A stretch of 64,000 nucleotides of DNA from positions 1,873,778-1,937,777 of the forward strand of contig JAUPFP010000023.1 in assembly GCA_036925085.1 (NCBI GenBank), given 5' to 3'. Each line of letters begins with the position of its first letter. Position 1 is the first letter of the stretch. Origin of the DNA: Brachycybe producta (Eukaryota > Arthropoda > Diplopoda > Playtdesmida > Andrognathidae). The notes under the pieces are model-generated. The model saw nothing but the letters and a program-made list of their open reading frames with translations, was not told the origin of the DNA and searched no databases. The position numbers and the translations under genes were made by a program. Shown one piece after another: positions 13,348 through 24,149 of this stretch.

Positions 13348-16300
13348 CTCTAAAGCCAGCGAAAATTGCAAGGAAAAGTTTCTCTCACCACCTCCTATCT
13401 GATCGTTGGAGTGATCCTCTCCGGTGCAATCTTTTAAAAAACTTATCGTTTTTGGCCCCTGGGTCTTGGTTTCCTTGCAAAGTTTGTAGTCCCCTGCAGG
13501 GATGATGTTCTCTCTGAAGTTTTTCAATACCCACTCGAGGGTGGTGGAAAAGTCCGCTTGGACAGAGTCTTGAAAAAGACTTTTTAGCTTCGATCCAAGA
13601 ATTGAATTTGGATTCCCCGTAGAAGACACACACAGCGTAATTTTCGCTGCAAACCGACTATTTCCCACCAAGAGTTCCAATAAAATCCAAAACTTTTCTG
13701 TTATATTCCAAAGAAATTCCAAAACAAGAAAAACGTCCTCACGCACTGGATACCAGAAGTGAAGTGGCGCAGTTGTTGGGACTAATTCCAAACAAAGAAA
13801 TGGAGCGTATTCCTGCGCCACCCCTTGGTTCCTATGAGCGTTTAACCCCATCTCTGACGTCATTATCACGTGGTGTTGTTTGGCTTGTACCCTTCCACAT
13901 GGGGACTGTTTTTTTCGCGCTAACATGTTAATTTTCCATGGAATATCGATGACGTCACTGGGATTCTTTTGGCTGAATCCAAGTCGTTTGTTATTGCAAT
14001 CTTCTAGCGGATACTCTGTGGCAGATTTTGGCGCTCGATTTGAATTTTTAATTTCTCTTTTTGTTATTTTTGGATATGTTTCCATGAAACGAAGCAAATT
14101 AATTTGCCGATAGTCGTCTTGATGATCGTTTTCATCCCAAATATCGATGGTAAGGAATCCTTTTACTGCTGTGAAGAGTTTTAAATCCATTCTATTGGCA
14201 TTTGAGACTCTGATGACATCACTGGGTAAAGAAGTACTTTGAAGTGGGGACATACGATTCTCGTTAATGTTAACATCATTCCCCCCAACTACATTGAGCA
14301 CATTCTCCCGACTGTAATAAGGGCGCATGTGCACAATGTTGACATAATCTCTTACTGTCTTTCCCCAGCCATCAGTGTATTGTAATTCATATACAGTATC
14401 TGACACTTTCTTGGTCACCGTATATCCATCTCTATAGGAATAGCGGAATTTCCTGACTTCATCAGGCAAAGGTCTTAGGTCCTTGACCATCACTTGTTGT
14501 CCAATACAGTACTCTATCGGTTTTTTTCTTCTTTCATCATAGTACCTTTTCTGGCGCAAGTGGGCTTCGTGGAGATTCTCTCTGGCTTCCAGAAGGACGT
14601 CTCTCGTTTCTCCCACCTCTCCAGAGTCATGGACCACATCAGCGGTTTCCGGAAGACTTGGGACCTCGTTGTCGATTGGCAGCCTGGCTTCCCTACCGAA
14701 CATTAGTCGATATGGCGTGAATCGCGAAGACCCATGTTGCGAAGTGTTATACGCAAACACCGCTGGTACCAAGTGAAAGTACCAGTCTTTCTGCTTCTCG
14801 CCTGGTGTTAGGGCCTTTTTAACAATCTGCATGACTGTTTTGTTGGTTCGCTCTGCCAACCCATCCCCTTGAGGGAAGTAAGCGGTGGTAGTGGAGTGTT
14901 GAATACCCAACTCGGTGAACAATTCCTCAGTCTCCTGAGCGGTGAATGGTGTCCCACGGTCAGTTAATATTCTTACTGGGGTACCGATCATGTGTATGAT
15001 GGTATCCTTGATGAAATTTTTCGTCGTTTTTGCATTTTGTCTACAGACAGCTCGAGCAAAGCAATATCTCGTGGCATAATCCACAGCAAGGATTATATGT
15101 TGAACCCCTCCTAATGACTTTGGTAATGGCCCTATGTAGTCAATTCCCCATGTTTCCCCAGGTCTTCCAATACTCATTTCATGAAGAAATCCTGGAAGTT
15201 TCTCTTGGGGTTTCTTGCAGAGCTGACATATGTGACAAGTTCGCACATATTCCATTACATCATTCCGGCAACCCTCCCAATGGAAGCGTTGAGAAACCCG
15301 CTCCAGAGTTTTTCCTTGTCCTATGTGACCAGCTTCTGGGCTGTCATGGAGCATTTTAATTATTTCGGTGACGAGTTGCTTCGGCACTACATGTAACAGC
15401 TTGACCCTTTCTCCTTCCTGATGGCTAATGGCACACAGGATATCCTCAATGAGCACGTAGTTCTTATGAAGAGGAGATTCTGGCGCGTTCTGAAGCTCCT
15501 TGATGATCTTAGTTAGGAGAGGGTCATTGCGTTGTTCACTGGCCCAATCCCAGCTTTTAATGCTGAAGATGACATCGTCACTCAACTCTTCTGGAGTTGG
15601 TAGTAACTTCCAATGGGTCGGAATATCCACTGGCTTCCTTGAGATGCAGTCTGCATCAACATGTGTGACTCCTGCCTTGTAAATGATGGTGTAATTATAC
15701 TCTTGCATGAGTAGTTGCCAGCGTCCTAGTCGTCCCTCCAAACCTTTTGCGGATTTCATGTAGCACAATGAGTGATGGTCCGTGACGATGGTGAATGGCT
15801 TGTTAAACAAGTACGGGCGGAATTTAGTAACCCCATAAATGATAGCGAGGCACTCCTTGTCCGTAGTCGAATAGTTTTTCTCTGCAGTTTTAAGAGTTCG
15901 TGAAACTGCTCCCAGCATCTGTAAAGGTTTCTTTCCTGACCTCTGATACAGGATCGCTCCTATGCCATATCCAGAAGCGTCGCTGTGCATGCTGAGCTCC
16001 GCTTCCGGGTCATAAACAGCGAGTACCGGAGCCTCGGTCAATTTTTGTTTGAGCAGTTGGAATGCTCCTTCGCAATCGATGGTCCATTCAAATGGTACAT
16101 CCTTTCGCGTCAATTCAGTCAAAGGTTTGGCAAAATGTGCATAATTTTCGATATGCTTCCTGTAAAATCCTGCCATACCTAAGAATCGCCTTGTCTCTTT
16201 TAGATTTGTTGGCCTTGGGAGTTCCCCAATCGCGCTGACCTTGTTAGGGTCGGGTTGGACCCCTTCCTTCGAAATTATGTGACCAAGATATAAGACTTCC

Positions 16301-18279
16301 TCATACCCGAAATAGCATTTGCTTGGGTTCAATTTGAGGTTGGCACTATGAAGTAACTTGAGGATATGGTCAAGCCTTTGAATGAACTGTTCGAAAGTTT
16401 TCCCGAACACGATGATATCGTCTAAATAGACGAGACAAGTTTTCCACTTGTTCCCAGCCAGTAGAATATCCAGTGCCCGCTGCATGGTAGCAGGCGCATT
16501 GCATAGTCCGAAAGGCATTCGCTTGAACTCATAGAGGCCTCCCGGAGTCACAAAGGCTGTTTTCTCCTGATCTTCTGGAGCCATTTTGAATTGCCAGTAA
16601 CCACTCTTCATGTCTAAAGTGGCATAGTACCGTGCTCCATGTAGGGAATCAAGTGCGTCATCTATACGTGGTAACGGGTAATTATCGACTTTGGTGTGAC
16701 TATTGAGTCTGCGATAGTCGATGCAGAACCTCCATTGGCCATCTTTCTTTTTGACCAACACGACTGGTGAAGAGTAAGGTGATTTGGATGGCTCAATAAC
16801 CCCAGCTTCCAGCATTTCCTTTACATTGGTTTTTATGATGTCGCGTTGTGCTGGGCTGTGGCGTCTCAGTGGTTCGCGAATTGGTGGGCAGTCTCCTGTG
16901 TCAATGCGATGTTCAGCGATGTCCGAACATCCCAGTTCAGAGGACCCGAAGGCGAACGAGGTGTGGTGTTGATGGAGTAGATCTAATAATATAGCTCTTT
17001 GCTCTTTGCCTAATGTTGGGCCGATTTGCATGGCCTGCTCAAATTCAGCATTTGAGAGTGGTTGATGTACGGATTTTATCTCCACAACTTCCCCTGATTC
17101 ATAACAATAGTCAGCCTGCATGTGGGCTACTATTTCGCCTTTTCCAATGCCCACTTCTTCTGTGGTGGTGTTGAGGATTTCGATGTTGAAGTCTGTCTTT
17201 CCTTCCCCCTGCATAATTCCAGGGGTCACGAAGATTCCCTTCCAAGTTTTCAATTTCTCATCTGGGACCACCACAAAGATTTCTTCAGGTCCCAGAGACT
17301 TGTGAGCTTCCACTCGGAGGATTCCAGTTTGTCCTGGAGATATGACAATGGCTTCTGCTGATCGAAGAGTACATGGATCGTCAGTTTCGAAGAGTCCCTT
17401 GACTGCTGGTGCTTCGGCTACAGCCTCCTGGCTCGTCTCTGTAGGTTTCGCAGCAGCTTTGCTAGTCCCTTCGGTCGCACTTTTCAAGTAGCTGTTGACG
17501 CATTGTTTATAGATACGTTCATTAAACATCGACTCTCCGAAGTAGACTTTATTAGTCTTCATCTCTACGACGAGATTCAAAGCTCCTCCCAGATCACGTC
17601 CTAATATGGCTTCCCTCTTGCCTCCGATGACGATGAAGCAAGCCCTTGCAGATCTCCCTCCGACTTCTACTGTAGCAATTATCTGGCCAATGACACTGAG
17701 CTGGCTGCCTCCCACAACTCCTACTGTGGGAGTGGCGGAGACTGGCTCAACAGGCCAACCCATTTCCTCAACCAAGGATTCGGATAGGACACTGGTGAAT
17801 GCTCCAGAATCCACTAGCAGCCGGATCTCGCTCCGATTGATGATAACGGTAATCCTTGGTGCACCTTCATTGGCGTTGTGGTCCCCGATCTCCTTGGGTA
17901 GGCATTGCTCTGCTACATACTTCCAAATGTCGCTCATAACCTTGCGACAACAAGCTCTTCCTTTTGTGGGATCTTTCCCAGGCTTCCGTACGGTGAGACA
18001 GTTCGTCCTGTCTCTAGGAGTGGTTAGATATGTTTCTCGGCATCCATTGTCGTAGCAATGCTGCTTGTAGCTCTGCAGCATATCGTACCAAGTTAGTAAG
18101 TCGTCAGTGGTCCATTTCATCTTCTCCACTGTCTCGAGGATGGCTATGGTATTATCCGAACTTCCCTCTTCGGTATTTCCATCTTCAGAACTTTCCTCTT
18201 CCGTCGTCTCCTCATCCGGTGTTGGGGGTTCGCAATTTTGTTCAGGTGAAGGTTCCCCCTCTGTCTCCACCTTGCTTAG
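11641..18279 (-). CDS. pol: Pol polyprotein (protease, RT, RNase H, integrase, C-terminal extension)
   Basis: This frame is entered by a -1 shift from gag at 18279. Residues below are counted from the first GTG at 18270. A retropepsin-type protease carries LVDSGA near residue 151 and ILGRDLG further on. The reverse transcriptase palm has YLDD at about 615-618. RNase H shows SDAS (about 762), the DKE region and TDHHS. Integrase has the HHCC zinc-binding segment (about 980-1020) and a complete D,D(35)E triad: IDY near 1041, TDRG near 1100, LAE near 1136. An SH3-like integrase tail lies near 1250-1300. About 885 residues follow with no stop: two Lys-rich tracts, Thr/Pro-rich linkers and two short similar helices containing NAG or KAG. 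The final residues read TA repeat, so the native C terminus is lost. The enzymes are those that copy RNA to DNA and insert it into the genome. Confidence 0.95.
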   Translation of the reverse strand, partial: LSKVETEGEPSPEQNCEPPTPDEETTEEESSEDGNTEEGSSDNTIAILETVEKMKWTTDDLLTWYDMLQSYKQHCYDNGCRETYLTTPRDRTNCLTVRKPGKDPTKGRACCRKVMSDIWKYVAEQCLPKEIGDHNANEGAPRITVIINRSEIRLLVDSGAFTSVLSESLVEEMGWPVEPVSATPTVGVVGGSQLSVIGQIIATVEVGGRSARACFIVIGGKREAILGRDLGGALNLVVEMKTNKVYFGESMFNERIYKQCVNSYLKSATEGTSKAAAKPTETSQEAVAEAPAVKGLFETDDPCTLRSAEAIVISPGQTGILRVEAHKSLGPEEIFVVVPDEKLKTWKGIFVTPGIMQGEGKTDFNIEILNTTTEEVGIGKGEIVAHMQADYCYESGEVVEIKSVHQPLSNAEFEQAMQIGPTLGKEQRAILLDLLHQHHTSFAFGSSELGCSDIAEHRIDTGDCPPIREPLRRHSPAQRDIIKTNVKEMLEAGVIEPSKSPYSSPVVLVKKKDGQWRFCIDYRRLNSHTKVDNYPLPRIDDALDSLHGARYYATLDMKSGYWQFKMAPEDQEKTAFVTPGGLYEFKRMPFGLCNAPATMQRALDILLAGNKWKTCLVYLDDIIVFGKTFEQFIQRLDHILKLLHSANLKLNPSKCYFGYEEVLYLGHIISKEGVQPDPNKVSAIGELPRPTNLKETRRFLGMAGFYRKHIENYAHFAKPLTELTRKDVPFEWTIDCEGAFQLLKQKLTEAPVLAVYDPEAELSMHSDASGYGIGAILYQRSGKKPLQMLGAVSRTLKTAEKNYSTTDKECLAIIYGVTKFRPYLFNKPFTIVTDHHSLCYMKSAKGLEGRLGRWQLLMQEYNYTIIYKAGVTHVDADCISRKPVDIPTHWKLLPTPEELSDDVIFSIKSWDWASEQRNDPLLTKIIKELQNAPESPLHKNYVLIEDILCAISHQEGERVKLLHVVPKQLVTEIIKMLHDSPEAGHIGQGKTLERVSQRFHWEGCRNDVMEYVRTCHICQLCKKPQEKLPGFLHEMSIGRPGETWGIDYIGPLPKSLGGVQHIILAVDYATRYCFARAVCRQNAKTTKNFIKDTIIHMIGTPVRILTDRGTPFTAQETEELFTELGIQHSTTTAYFPQGDGLAERTNKTVMQIVKKALTPGEKQKDWYFHLVPAVFAYNTSQHGSSRFTPYRLMFGREARLPIDNEVPSLPETADVVHDSGEVGETRDVLLEARENLHEAHLRQKRYYDERRKKPIEYCIGQQVMVKDLRPLPDEVRKFRYSYRDGYTVTKKVSDTVYELQYTDGWGKTVRDYVNIVHMRPYYSRENVLNVVGGNDVNINENRMSPLQSTSLPSDVIRVSNANRMDLKLFTAVKGFLTIDIWDENDHQDDYRQINLLRFMETYPKITKREIKNSNRAPKSATEYPLEDCNNKRLGFSQKNPSDVIDIPWKINMLARKKQSPCGRVQAKQHHVIMTSEMGLNAHRNQGVAQEYAPFLCLELVPTTAPLHFWYPVREDVFLVLEFLWNITEKFWILLELLVGNSRFAAKITLCVSSTGNPNSILGSKLKSLFQDSVQADFSTTLEWVLKNFRENIIPAGDYKLCKETKTQGPKTISFLKDCTGEDHSNDQIGGGERNFSLQFSLALEMSHRHRNFGRGRDQPEADQRLSGSGGRRSDSGWKRLQPLGRRVKCQEEPTSIRPMQLHESKHAREEREDHIDVSTMPLGMTREFRESLHPDNGFYPGGAAPPGWGKGKQNDFLEDKETERIIQKHLLAERVQYHYDLRYLRQVYRKREEERLPGSGGPTPSADDRNLGAANRKTASEKPNQQGPTVVEKPTPQELTTKTTTINESITGKPTTEGTTPEGPATVESTGAIPKKPNKKKKKKKKTSATAIVAKPPRLMDPAEAAERELFKAQVKDFRSICREVRNAGATLPKLLDEPAEHPQEVLIQFPDGDIVMTESSPIPTSGVEDISSGELEPMDIDTSDSISKRASSLVSLVDQPLKKKKKRHPCHLDRDQARAVLFRAKKAGFVLTYRRIEEEATIVTTTNVTTGSASSTTKRDNSTATEDEEARPDPFRSIVVRDSRASLERPPVIPFDRDLPEDHRHQRHRAPFRKEEADLGAGAVPRTAESPRRRCPLRRTTTLELLLNNRWVLWQRDVRATGTLYMGLFDLEEHTPKLLPPAEPRRFVVNVTVNNIYIYFKICSSFEYIYI

Positions 18280-18285
18280 TTTAAC
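18224..18285 (-). promoter_or_regulatory. Programmed -1 ribosomal frameshift signal with H-type pseudoknot
   Basis: On the minus strand the heptamer GTTAAAC (18285-18279) is read in the gag frame as TTA AAC and is followed at once by the gag stop TAA. A 6-nt spacer (18278-18273) leads to stem 1: AGGTGGA (18272-18266) pairing with TTCACCT (18250-18244), 7 bp including one G-U pair. GGGGG in the loop (18259-18255) can pair with CCCCC (18228-18224) as stem 2. Loops of 6, 4 and 15 nt fit a classical H-type pseudoknot. The -1 frame after the heptamer is exactly the pol frame. GUUAAAC is the heptamer known from the equine arteritis virus frameshift site. The fold was read by eye and not computed. 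Confidence 0.85.
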
Positions 18286-21188
18286 CCTGCGATGAGGCTT
18301 CCCAAAGGAACGAAGCTTATACGGTCCCCCAGATAGATGACAGCAAGCTCTGCTCCCTCCGCTGTTACAACTATATCCGGGTAATACAATTCCTCCATTC
18401 CTTCGTTGGTCAGTTCGTTGACAGTGTTTCTTTCAGGACAGTTCCTCGAGAAATGGCCTAGTTTGTGGCATCGAAAGCATTTAGCTTTAGCTTCATCGAC
18501 CTTCCTTCTTCCAGTGCCCTGCCCCCTTCGGCTATTGTTATTGGTTGCACCTCCAGCCCCACGTCCCGGCTGAGCGGCTCCCGTCCGGTCGGTTCGTGTG
18601 ACCGGAGAATTGTTGGTATTAGCAGAACTGCTTGGCCGATTATCGTTCTGTGGACGTGGATTGTTATTTGCAGTAGTTCTGTTGGAGTTTCGATGGGATC
18701 TGGATGGACTTTCCATTTCATCATCCTCCTCTCTCCTCAAGTTCCATTTTCCAGCGAGATATAAGGTGCATTCGATGTTGACGGCGTAGTCGATAAAGGC
18801 ACGAAGGTTGGATCCAGAAGCAGCTTCTACAGCTTTGCTCATTATTGGATGTAATGCTTCCCTTAGTTGTCCAATGCGTAGGTCGTCAGCCATGTCCGGA
18901 TAAAGTTTTTCGGAGACTTTAATGAATTTCCGGATGAAGTTTGGAGTGGGCTCGCCCTCTTCTTGTTTGAGTTTCTTGAGATCCTTGCTGAGCAGTAGAT
19001 TCTCACTTGGCCGGCCAAATTCCTCCATCATCCTATCTTTCAACCCCCACCAGTCCAATCCAGGGTTGCGGAGTCTGGTCCTCGACAACCAGTCCCAAGC
19101 ATCATCCTTAACGCAGGTGGTGATATAAAAGTAACGATGATCAGGCGACCATTCATGAAGAGCTGCGATAGCCTCGAACTTCTCGAGGAAGGTGCTGATT
19201 TGTCCCCTCCCTGTAAATGGCTTAAGATGGTCTAGAGGGTGGCGATGACCATATCTTTTATTGAGCTCTTCTATCGAGAGCTCATGTGTGCTTCGTGTGG
19301 TCATAGCCCCTCTGTTCTGCTGATTCCGCATTGGTAACTCTCTTCCCGGAGTTCCTTCGTCAGGGCTACGATGGTAGACAGCATCCTCTACTGCCCCTCT
19401 AGCATAGGCCGGTGGTGGCTGTGGTACCTGTTGTACACCTGAAGGGTGCTGTGAATGTAGGAATGGCGGTTGTGCATGCAGCTGGGTCTGTGTGCTCTGG
19501 GCCTCAACCAATGGATAAGGTCTATTGGGGCCCCCCTCACATGGCTCCCCACTTCCCCATGTCCGATAACGGGCCCCACCATCGGCCACAGGCATATACC
19601 CAGACGATACCGCTGGATAATGCGATGGCATCATATGTTGTTGTGGTGGGTTTAAATTTTCCCGCCAAATTTGCTGGGTCTGCGAGTGTGGGAGGCGTGT
19701 GCGCTGAGGTAGCATGTACGCTGGCACTGTTGTTTGGTTTTCGCGCCGAATCTCAGGTTGAGTTGATGAAGAAACGGAATTTGGATGTCCCTCTGACATC
19801 GGCCGTATATTCGGTCGTGTGGAGAGAGTAACAAAGTCCCGATGTCCCTCTGGCATTGGTCCCATAGCTAGTTGTGTAGGTAAAGGGACAAAGTCTTGAT
19901 GTCCCTCTGACATTGGCCACATAGTCGGTTGTGAGGGAGCAAAGTTTGAATGTCCCTCTGACATTGGCCGCACGCTTGGTTGTGAGGGAACAAAGTTTGG
20001 ATGTCCCTCCGACATCGGCCTCATAGTCGGCTGTGAGGGAACAAAGCTCGAATGTCCGTTTGACATTGGCCGCACACTTGGTTGTGAGGGAACAAAGTTT
20101 GGATGTCCCTCTGACATTGGCCTCATAGTCGGTTGTGAGGGAACAAAGTTCGAATGTCCGTCTGACATTGGCCGCACGCTTGGTTGTGAGGGAACAAAGT
20201 TTGGATGTCCCTCTGACATTGGCCACACCGTCGGTTGTAAGGGAACAAAGTTTGAATGTCCCTCTGACATCGGCCGCATGGCTGGTTGTAAAGGAACAAA
20301 GTTCGAACGTCCCCCTGACATTGGCTGTATGGTTGGCTGGGATGCTATGGAGTGAGACATAGCATTACATAAACTTGGATTTTCCCGCCAATTTTGTTGA
20401 GGAGTTGGCATAGAAGATGTGTTAAAATTTTCCCGCCAATTCGATTGCATAGATAGAGGGGGGGTATCCAATTTTTCCCGCCCAATTTGTTGTGGAATTG
20501 GCATAGAAGAGGTATTAAGATTTTCCCGCCAATTCGATTGCATAGATAGAGGGGGGGTATCCAAGTTTTCCCGCCAATTTTGTTGTGTTGTTTGTATAGG
20601 AGCAGATTGAAAATGCAAATTTTCTCTTCTACCGTCGTGTGCATGTAATGTGTATTGCGGAGTGACGGATAGAGGAGGACAGGAGACACTTTGTCTGACC
20701 TGGCTCGATACCTGAGGGACAGATGTCGCCATCACTGCGGCTTCCGCAAGAGGAACACTGACCCCTCCTGTCTCCGTCACAGCAATAGGTGTTTGTGATC
20801 GTGAATTCCCTCGAGATCTCTCACCAAAGTTTCCCCCCTCCGGCAAACCAGAAGGGAGACCCGTACTTGGCTGCTCGAAAGTGGGAAGAGTGTATGTCAT
20901 TGTTGATGTTGATCCGCTAGAGATGTTGGTCTGACCAGTGGTCAAGCTCTCTCCTCCGGCATTTCCAGAAGAGAAAACTCCCATCTGGCCAGAATGATGT
21001 AAAAATGTCGGAGGTGTTGGATTGTAAAAGGTGTCAAATTCAGTAGACACATTTGGATTATGAAGTAAATCCATTTGTGGCTGCATTCTCAAGGAAATAT
21101 TTGGATTCCTTGTTGTTCTTGGGTTGGAAACAACCCACCCCCCAATGGAATCAAGTCCAGGGGGTCTTGTGATGTTATGTTGGTACAT
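18276..21188 (-). CDS. gag: Gag polyprotein, unusually long, with repeat-rich N-terminal half
   Basis: 970 codons from an ATG at 21188, the first in the leader after the primer-binding-like site. The N-terminal two thirds is low-complexity (Pro, Ser, Gln, Asn, Met) and holds two tandem arrays, one of 17-residue units and one of 31-residue units. A capsid-like retrotransposon gag domain follows at about 650-805 (Trp-rich core with WDWL and WWGLKDRM). One CCHC zinc knuckle, [14 protein letters not shown], lies near residue 904 and should bind the genomic RNA. Gypsy Gag proteins are usually only a few hundred residues long, so the N-terminal extension is striking. The frame ends at 18276, inside the frameshift signal. 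Confidence 0.93.
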   Translation of the reverse strand: MYQHNITRPPGLDSIGGWVVSNPRTTRNPNISLRMQPQMDLLHNPNVSTEFDTFYNPTPPTFLHHSGQMGVFSSGNAGGESLTTGQTNISSGSTSTMTYTLPTFEQPSTGLPSGLPEGGNFGERSRGNSRSQTPIAVTETGGVSVPLAEAAVMATSVPQVSSQVRQSVSCPPLSVTPQYTLHAHDGRRENLHFQSAPIQTTQQNWRENLDTPPLSMQSNWRENLNTSSMPIPQQIGREKLDTPPLSMQSNWRENFNTSSMPTPQQNWRENPSLCNAMSHSIASQPTIQPMSGGRSNFVPLQPAMRPMSEGHSNFVPLQPTVWPMSEGHPNFVPSQPSVRPMSDGHSNFVPSQPTMRPMSEGHPNFVPSQPSVRPMSNGHSSFVPSQPTMRPMSEGHPNFVPSQPSVRPMSEGHSNFAPSQPTMWPMSEGHQDFVPLPTQLAMGPMPEGHRDFVTLSTRPNIRPMSEGHPNSVSSSTQPEIRRENQTTVPAYMLPQRTRLPHSQTQQIWRENLNPPQQHMMPSHYPAVSSGYMPVADGGARYRTWGSGEPCEGGPNRPYPLVEAQSTQTQLHAQPPFLHSQHPSGVQQVPQPPPAYARGAVEDAVYHRSPDEGTPGRELPMRNQQNRGAMTTRSTHELSIEELNKRYGHRHPLDHLKPFTGRGQISTFLEKFEAIAALHEWSPDHRYFYITTCVKDDAWDWLSRTRLRNPGLDWWGLKDRMMEEFGRPSENLLLSKDLKKLKQEEGEPTPNFIRKFIKVSEKLYPDMADDLRIGQLREALHPIMSKAVEAASGSNLRAFIDYAVNIECTLYLAGKWNLRREEDDEMESPSRSHRNSNRTTANNNPRPQNDNRPSSSANTNNSPVTRTDRTGAAQPGRGAGGATNNNSRRGQGTGRRKVDEAKAKCFRCHKLGHFSRNCPERNTVNELTNEGMEELYYPDIVVTAEGAELAVIYLGDRISFVPLGSLIAGLN
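19780..20340 (-). repeat. 51-bp coding tandem repeat in gag (17-residue units)
   Basis: About 11 units, with the GACATTGGCC-type motif recurring at 51-bp intervals (19960, 20011, 20062, 20113, 20164, 20215, 20266, 20317). Each encodes a unit like [17 protein letters not shown]. Alternate units share variants (PNF/PSV against SNF/PTM), giving a 102-bp higher-order period. The two units nearest the gag 3' end are longer and degenerate. The repeat length is a multiple of three, so unit gain or loss keeps the frame. Confidence 0.93.
20375..20610 (-). repeat. 93-bp coding tandem repeat in gag (31-residue units)
   Basis: Two full units and parts of a third. TTTCCCGCCAATTCGATTG recurs about 93 bp apart near 20430 and 20523. 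The encoded units alternate SNWRENL and QQIGREKL or QQNWREN motifs. It adjoins the 17-residue array and lies in the same disordered Gag region. Confidence 0.8.
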
Positions 21189-21203
21189 ATATTAAAAGAA
21201 AAC

Positions 21204-21210
21204 ACTCACC
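21204..21210 (-). promoter_or_regulatory. Candidate splice donor in the retrotransposon leader
   Basis: The minus strand reads G|GTGAGT between the primer-binding-like site and the gag ATG, a close match to the eukaryotic 5' splice consensus. A donor before gag is the layout used by LTR elements that express a third ORF from a spliced RNA. It could pair with the acceptor-like AG just upstream of 13347. This is inference only. Confidence 0.3.
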
Positions 21211-21248
21211 AAAAATTTCCTCTTCGAAATGCGGATTTTCGTCGGTGG

Positions 21249-21266
21249 TACCCCGCACCTCCACCA
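21249..21266 (-). other. Putative tRNA primer-binding site
   Basis: Two bases after the LTR ends in CA, the minus strand reads TGGTGGAGGTGCGGGG. TGG complementary to the universal CCA tRNA tail, at this position, is standard for LTR elements. I could not assign the primer tRNA from memory. Confidence 0.65.
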
Positions 21267-21400
21267 ATTGTGACGAAACGGGGTTTTCTATTTTGGGCTC
21301 AGATGAGTCACAAAGAAGAGCGGAGATTGCATCGGTATAATCCGCGATTTTCGAACAAGAATAAAGGTGCTGGACACTAAATGATGAATAAATAGAAATG

Positions 21401-21406
21401 TTTATT
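21401..21406 (-). terminator. LTR polyadenylation signal AATAAA
   Basis: AATAAA on the minus strand, about 215 bases downstream of the LTR TATA box. It sits in the loop-proximal part of a perfect 10-bp hairpin (21394-21403 with 21412-21403 region; GATGAATAAA and TTTATTCATC). In a full element it would define the R/U5 boundary. In this 5' LTR it would normally be bypassed. Confidence 0.5.
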
Positions 21407-21619
21407 CATCAAACAAACGAATATTCTTTCGTTTGTGTCCCCAGAAGGATGGATGGTAAAGGATATAAGGCGATTACATACAGTTGTTACAAACGATGAA
21501 AGAAATACACTTTAAATATATAAAAGAAGCGATCCTCTCGGATAGAAAGCAGACGACCCCTTTAAGCTGTCTGCTGTAAAGAAGTCAAGAGAAGAACCAG
21601 GAGAAGTAGAAATGGCGGC

Positions 21620-21627
21620 TTTATATA
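21620..21627 (-). promoter_or_regulatory. LTR promoter TATA box
   Basis: TATATAAA followed by GCCGCC on the minus strand, in the middle of the LTR. Transcription would begin roughly 25-30 bases downstream, near 21590. An inverted repeat lies directly upstream and could be a factor-binding or regulatory site. Confidence 0.55.
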
Positions 21628-21628
21628 T

Positions 21629-21675
21629 GCATGCTTGGCTCCGCCCCCTTTTACCAGGGACGCAGCCAAGCATGC
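21629..21675. repeat. 12-bp perfect inverted repeat in the LTR upstream of TATA
   Basis: GCATGCTTGGCT (21629-21640) and AGCCAAGCATGC (21664-21675) enclose a 23-bp GC-rich spacer. The position just upstream of the TATA box suggests a U3 control element, but its function is unknown. Confidence 0.8.
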
Positions 21676-21849
21676 AATTCTTCTTGCAGCTTCCATCTCC
21701 CAGGTCTGCAGTTGAAACATCTTTGCAGACACGCGGACGTGAAAGAAGGTAGAAAGAGAAAGAGAGATCAACAAAGTTGGTTGATCCCAACGAGACAGAG
21801 TGATGCTAAAAGATAAGCCCCCGGTATATGAAAATACCACTTTGTTACA

Positions 21850-22677
21850 TATATATAAAAAACCATTAAGATAGACATATATATATATATATGCTTTATT
21901 ATACGTGTATGACACAAAAGTTTATTTGTGACACATTTTATAGTTGTATCCATCTGTACTGACAATTGTCACTTTAGTAAGTCTGATTTTCAGGTTTGCC
22001 ATGTTTTGACCTCTTCATAAATTTTGGTTTATAACTTTTTACATCATCATAAGTTTTCATATTTAATTGAAACCATTAAGCATGCAATTAAAGCTAATTA
22101 ACCAATTTAATTTTGCAAAGTTTGCAAAATGAAAAAAAAAATAACACCACAACAACACCAGCAATAATCCAGAATTTCATCCATAATTAGTCTCAAGTGG
22201 AACCTTTTCTCAGACTCTCTCTCTTCTCTCTGAAGAGCCCAGACGGTGACCAAATAGATAAAATAACAAATCACGTGTTTAAAAAATTAGCTGGATGTTT
22301 ATTTCATCATCCAAATGATCTCTCAAATGTTTTTCATCTTCATGAACGATTGACCAATTTGACCAAACCATAAAAGGCGAAAATTAGAGGTAAGCTGAAA
22401 CAATGAGCTGAAGATGTAAAATTTAAGCCAGCTTTGCAGTTTCAGCAAAAAACTGATGAATTAGAAATGCTTGAGCTTTTGCTGAAATTTATTTTCAGCT
22501 TTTATCAAGCTTGTCTTGTGAATTGTAAAAGATGACAATTTTTCTAAGCTTATATACTGAAAGCTGATCTTTCTAAAGTTCATCTTCAGCTACATCTTCA
22601 GCAAAATAATTTCATTTCAGCTTAAATATATATTTTCGCCTTAAGATGACTTCATAGAAAAAATACTTGTGTAAATT
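21850..22677. other. Sequence flanking the retrotransposon 5' end
   Basis: TA-rich for about 50 bases, then ordinary AT-rich sequence. A stretch at about 22386-22640 repeats AGCTGAA/TTCAGCT motifs many times on both strands (for example AGCTGAAGAT, TTTTCAGCTT, CTTCAGCTAC), suggesting a decayed foldback element. No gene seen. Confidence 0.4.
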
Positions 22678-22987
22678 CAAGGTAGATGGCGCCTGCAACC
22701 TCCATAGGTGGCAAACTACACTCGCCAATTAGTTGAAATAGAATGCAGGCTTTTAGCTGTAAAAGCGTCCAAAGCAAACCTATTATCAGCACGTGACAAA
22801 CATACACCCAGAACGCAATATAAGTGAAGAGAGCACGTGTAGAAATAGCGATGACGCAATTATTAAAAGTTTGCCACGTGAAAAAAAGGAAAAGGTGAGT
22901 CAGAGTTGAAGAAGTGTCTGTACATTTCTATGGGGAGGGCTAGTGGGGCCATCTAACGCTACAGGGACAAAATAAATGATCTGCTTG
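22678..22987 (+). repeat. 310-bp dispersed repeat, copy 2
   Basis: The full-length partner of 213-520 in the same orientation. The left terminal motif is TAGATGGCGCC (22683-22693). The right one is mutated to GGGGCCATCTA. It lies about 830 bp beyond the retrotransposon LTR. Confidence 0.75.
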
Positions 22988-23873
22988 AGTGTTTAGACCG
23001 CAAAAACTGTTGTCTAAGACAGATCTAAAAGGTGGTGGTTATCCTTCTTATTGCCACACCCTGTATGTCCAATTTGCGTTTTTCAAAAGAAGAATCACAG
23101 ACGGATTCTGTTTTATGTTTAACGTTATCTTTTATAATTAATAATAATAATCAACGCTATTGGGATGTGTACATTAATCACCTCGAGAGCTTAAAGTCTT
23201 TTGCAATAATACATTAGTTTACTTTTTTATTTCTTCTTATAATATACATGGTACTTGGAGACTGGACTGACCTTTCGATGTCCTCTGTTTTTGCACACAT
23301 TTGAGGTGCGTGAAAAAAAAGGAAACCCATATTAAGAAAATAAGAAGAAACTTGAAACTTTTCTTTAGGAAAGAAAAAAAAAAGGTCGAATGGAAAATAA
23401 AAAAAAGAAAACGATAAATTTCATGGTGCCTTCTAATAAATAAAACTATCTTAAATGAGTTGGGATGACATGTCTAAAAACAGAGGGAAAAAAAAGCCTG
23501 AGCAAAGTCTTCTTACAGTCCAAACAATTTTTCTAAACAGATGATGATAATCAACCTATACAAAAAAACAACACCGGGACAAAAAGCTTTTGGTTTAATC
23601 ATTAGTTAAAGTTTCATGTACATGTATGACTCATTCACACAGTTAACTTCGAAAACAGGTTGAATATCACTTGTTTTAATTATACTCTACAAACTCATAT
23701 TTTGATTCTCAATAAACCATTAAAAAACCTCACTGAAAACCATCTGGTATTAAAAATAATATGAAGAAATAGAACAACACTTTGCCTGAAACTTTTGAGG
23801 CGAGGAGGTTATATTACTGCACAACCTGTGATGTTATAACCTAATACCTAGTACACCCCTGATAATTTAAATG
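22988..23873. other. Intergenic stretch, nothing recognised
   Basis: AT-rich with A-runs. The frame at 23032-23217 has no motif. Confidence 0.4.
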
Positions 23874-24112
23874 CATTTAAATAATAAACGTGATCTACAG
23901 AGCCCTTTGAAGGGCAAACAAACAATATGTGGAATTCAATTTATTCAGTTAATAATCTCAAAATATTGAGTTAATACTTAAATATTAATATATGAACTAT
24001 TGATAAAATATTGATTTAGTATTTCAATTTAAAATATTAATAATAAATTCAATTTTTAATCGGTTCATGTCCTTAACTGGATTCCGTATAATTCACCCAA
24101 ACACATTTAATT
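23874..24112. mobile_element. Foldback element, TTAAATG ends, copy 2
   Basis: It shares both inverted ends with 6326-6808 (TTAAATGCATTTAAAT and CTACAGAGCCCT on the left; TCCTTAACTGGATTCCGTA and ACACATTTAA on the right). The interior is shorter and AT-rich with no frame. Confidence 0.65.
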
Positions 24113-24149
24113 TGAATTCATTTAACTCATGACTGTGTACAAGGTATAA

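Larger units (their letters stand above)
11690..21849 (-). mobile_element. Ty3/gypsy LTR retrotransposon, 3'-truncated
   Basis: The order on the minus strand is LTR, primer-binding-like site, gag, protease, reverse transcriptase, RNase H, integrase, then a C-terminal extension. Integrase following RNase H is the Ty3/gypsy order. Gag and pol are open throughout, and their catalytic motifs are intact. The 5' LTR (21269-21849) has no partner: no sequence like its first or last bases occurs to the left of pol, where coding sequence runs straight into TA repeats. The copy therefore appears truncated at its 3' end and could not complete a normal replication cycle. LTR divergence cannot be used to date it. 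Confidence 0.95.
21269..21849 (-). repeat. 5' long terminal repeat (581 bp)
   Basis: On the minus strand it starts TGTAACAAAG and ends TTTCGTCACA, giving TG...CA ends and an imperfect terminal inverted repeat (TGTRACRAA). It contains a TATA-like box, a polyadenylation-like AATAAA downstream of it, and several hairpins. The outer edge is inferred from the inverted ends because no second LTR exists to compare. Confidence 0.75.

Noticed and set aside
11600..14300. A 3' LTR partner for 21269-21849
   Set aside because: None of its distinctive segments (ends, the 12-bp palindrome, the TATA region) was found to the left of pol by eye.
21512..21965. Overlapping minus-strand frames of 92, 117 and 65 codons over the LTR
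   Set aside because: They lie within the LTR or its flank, overlap each other in different frames and have no recognisable domain.
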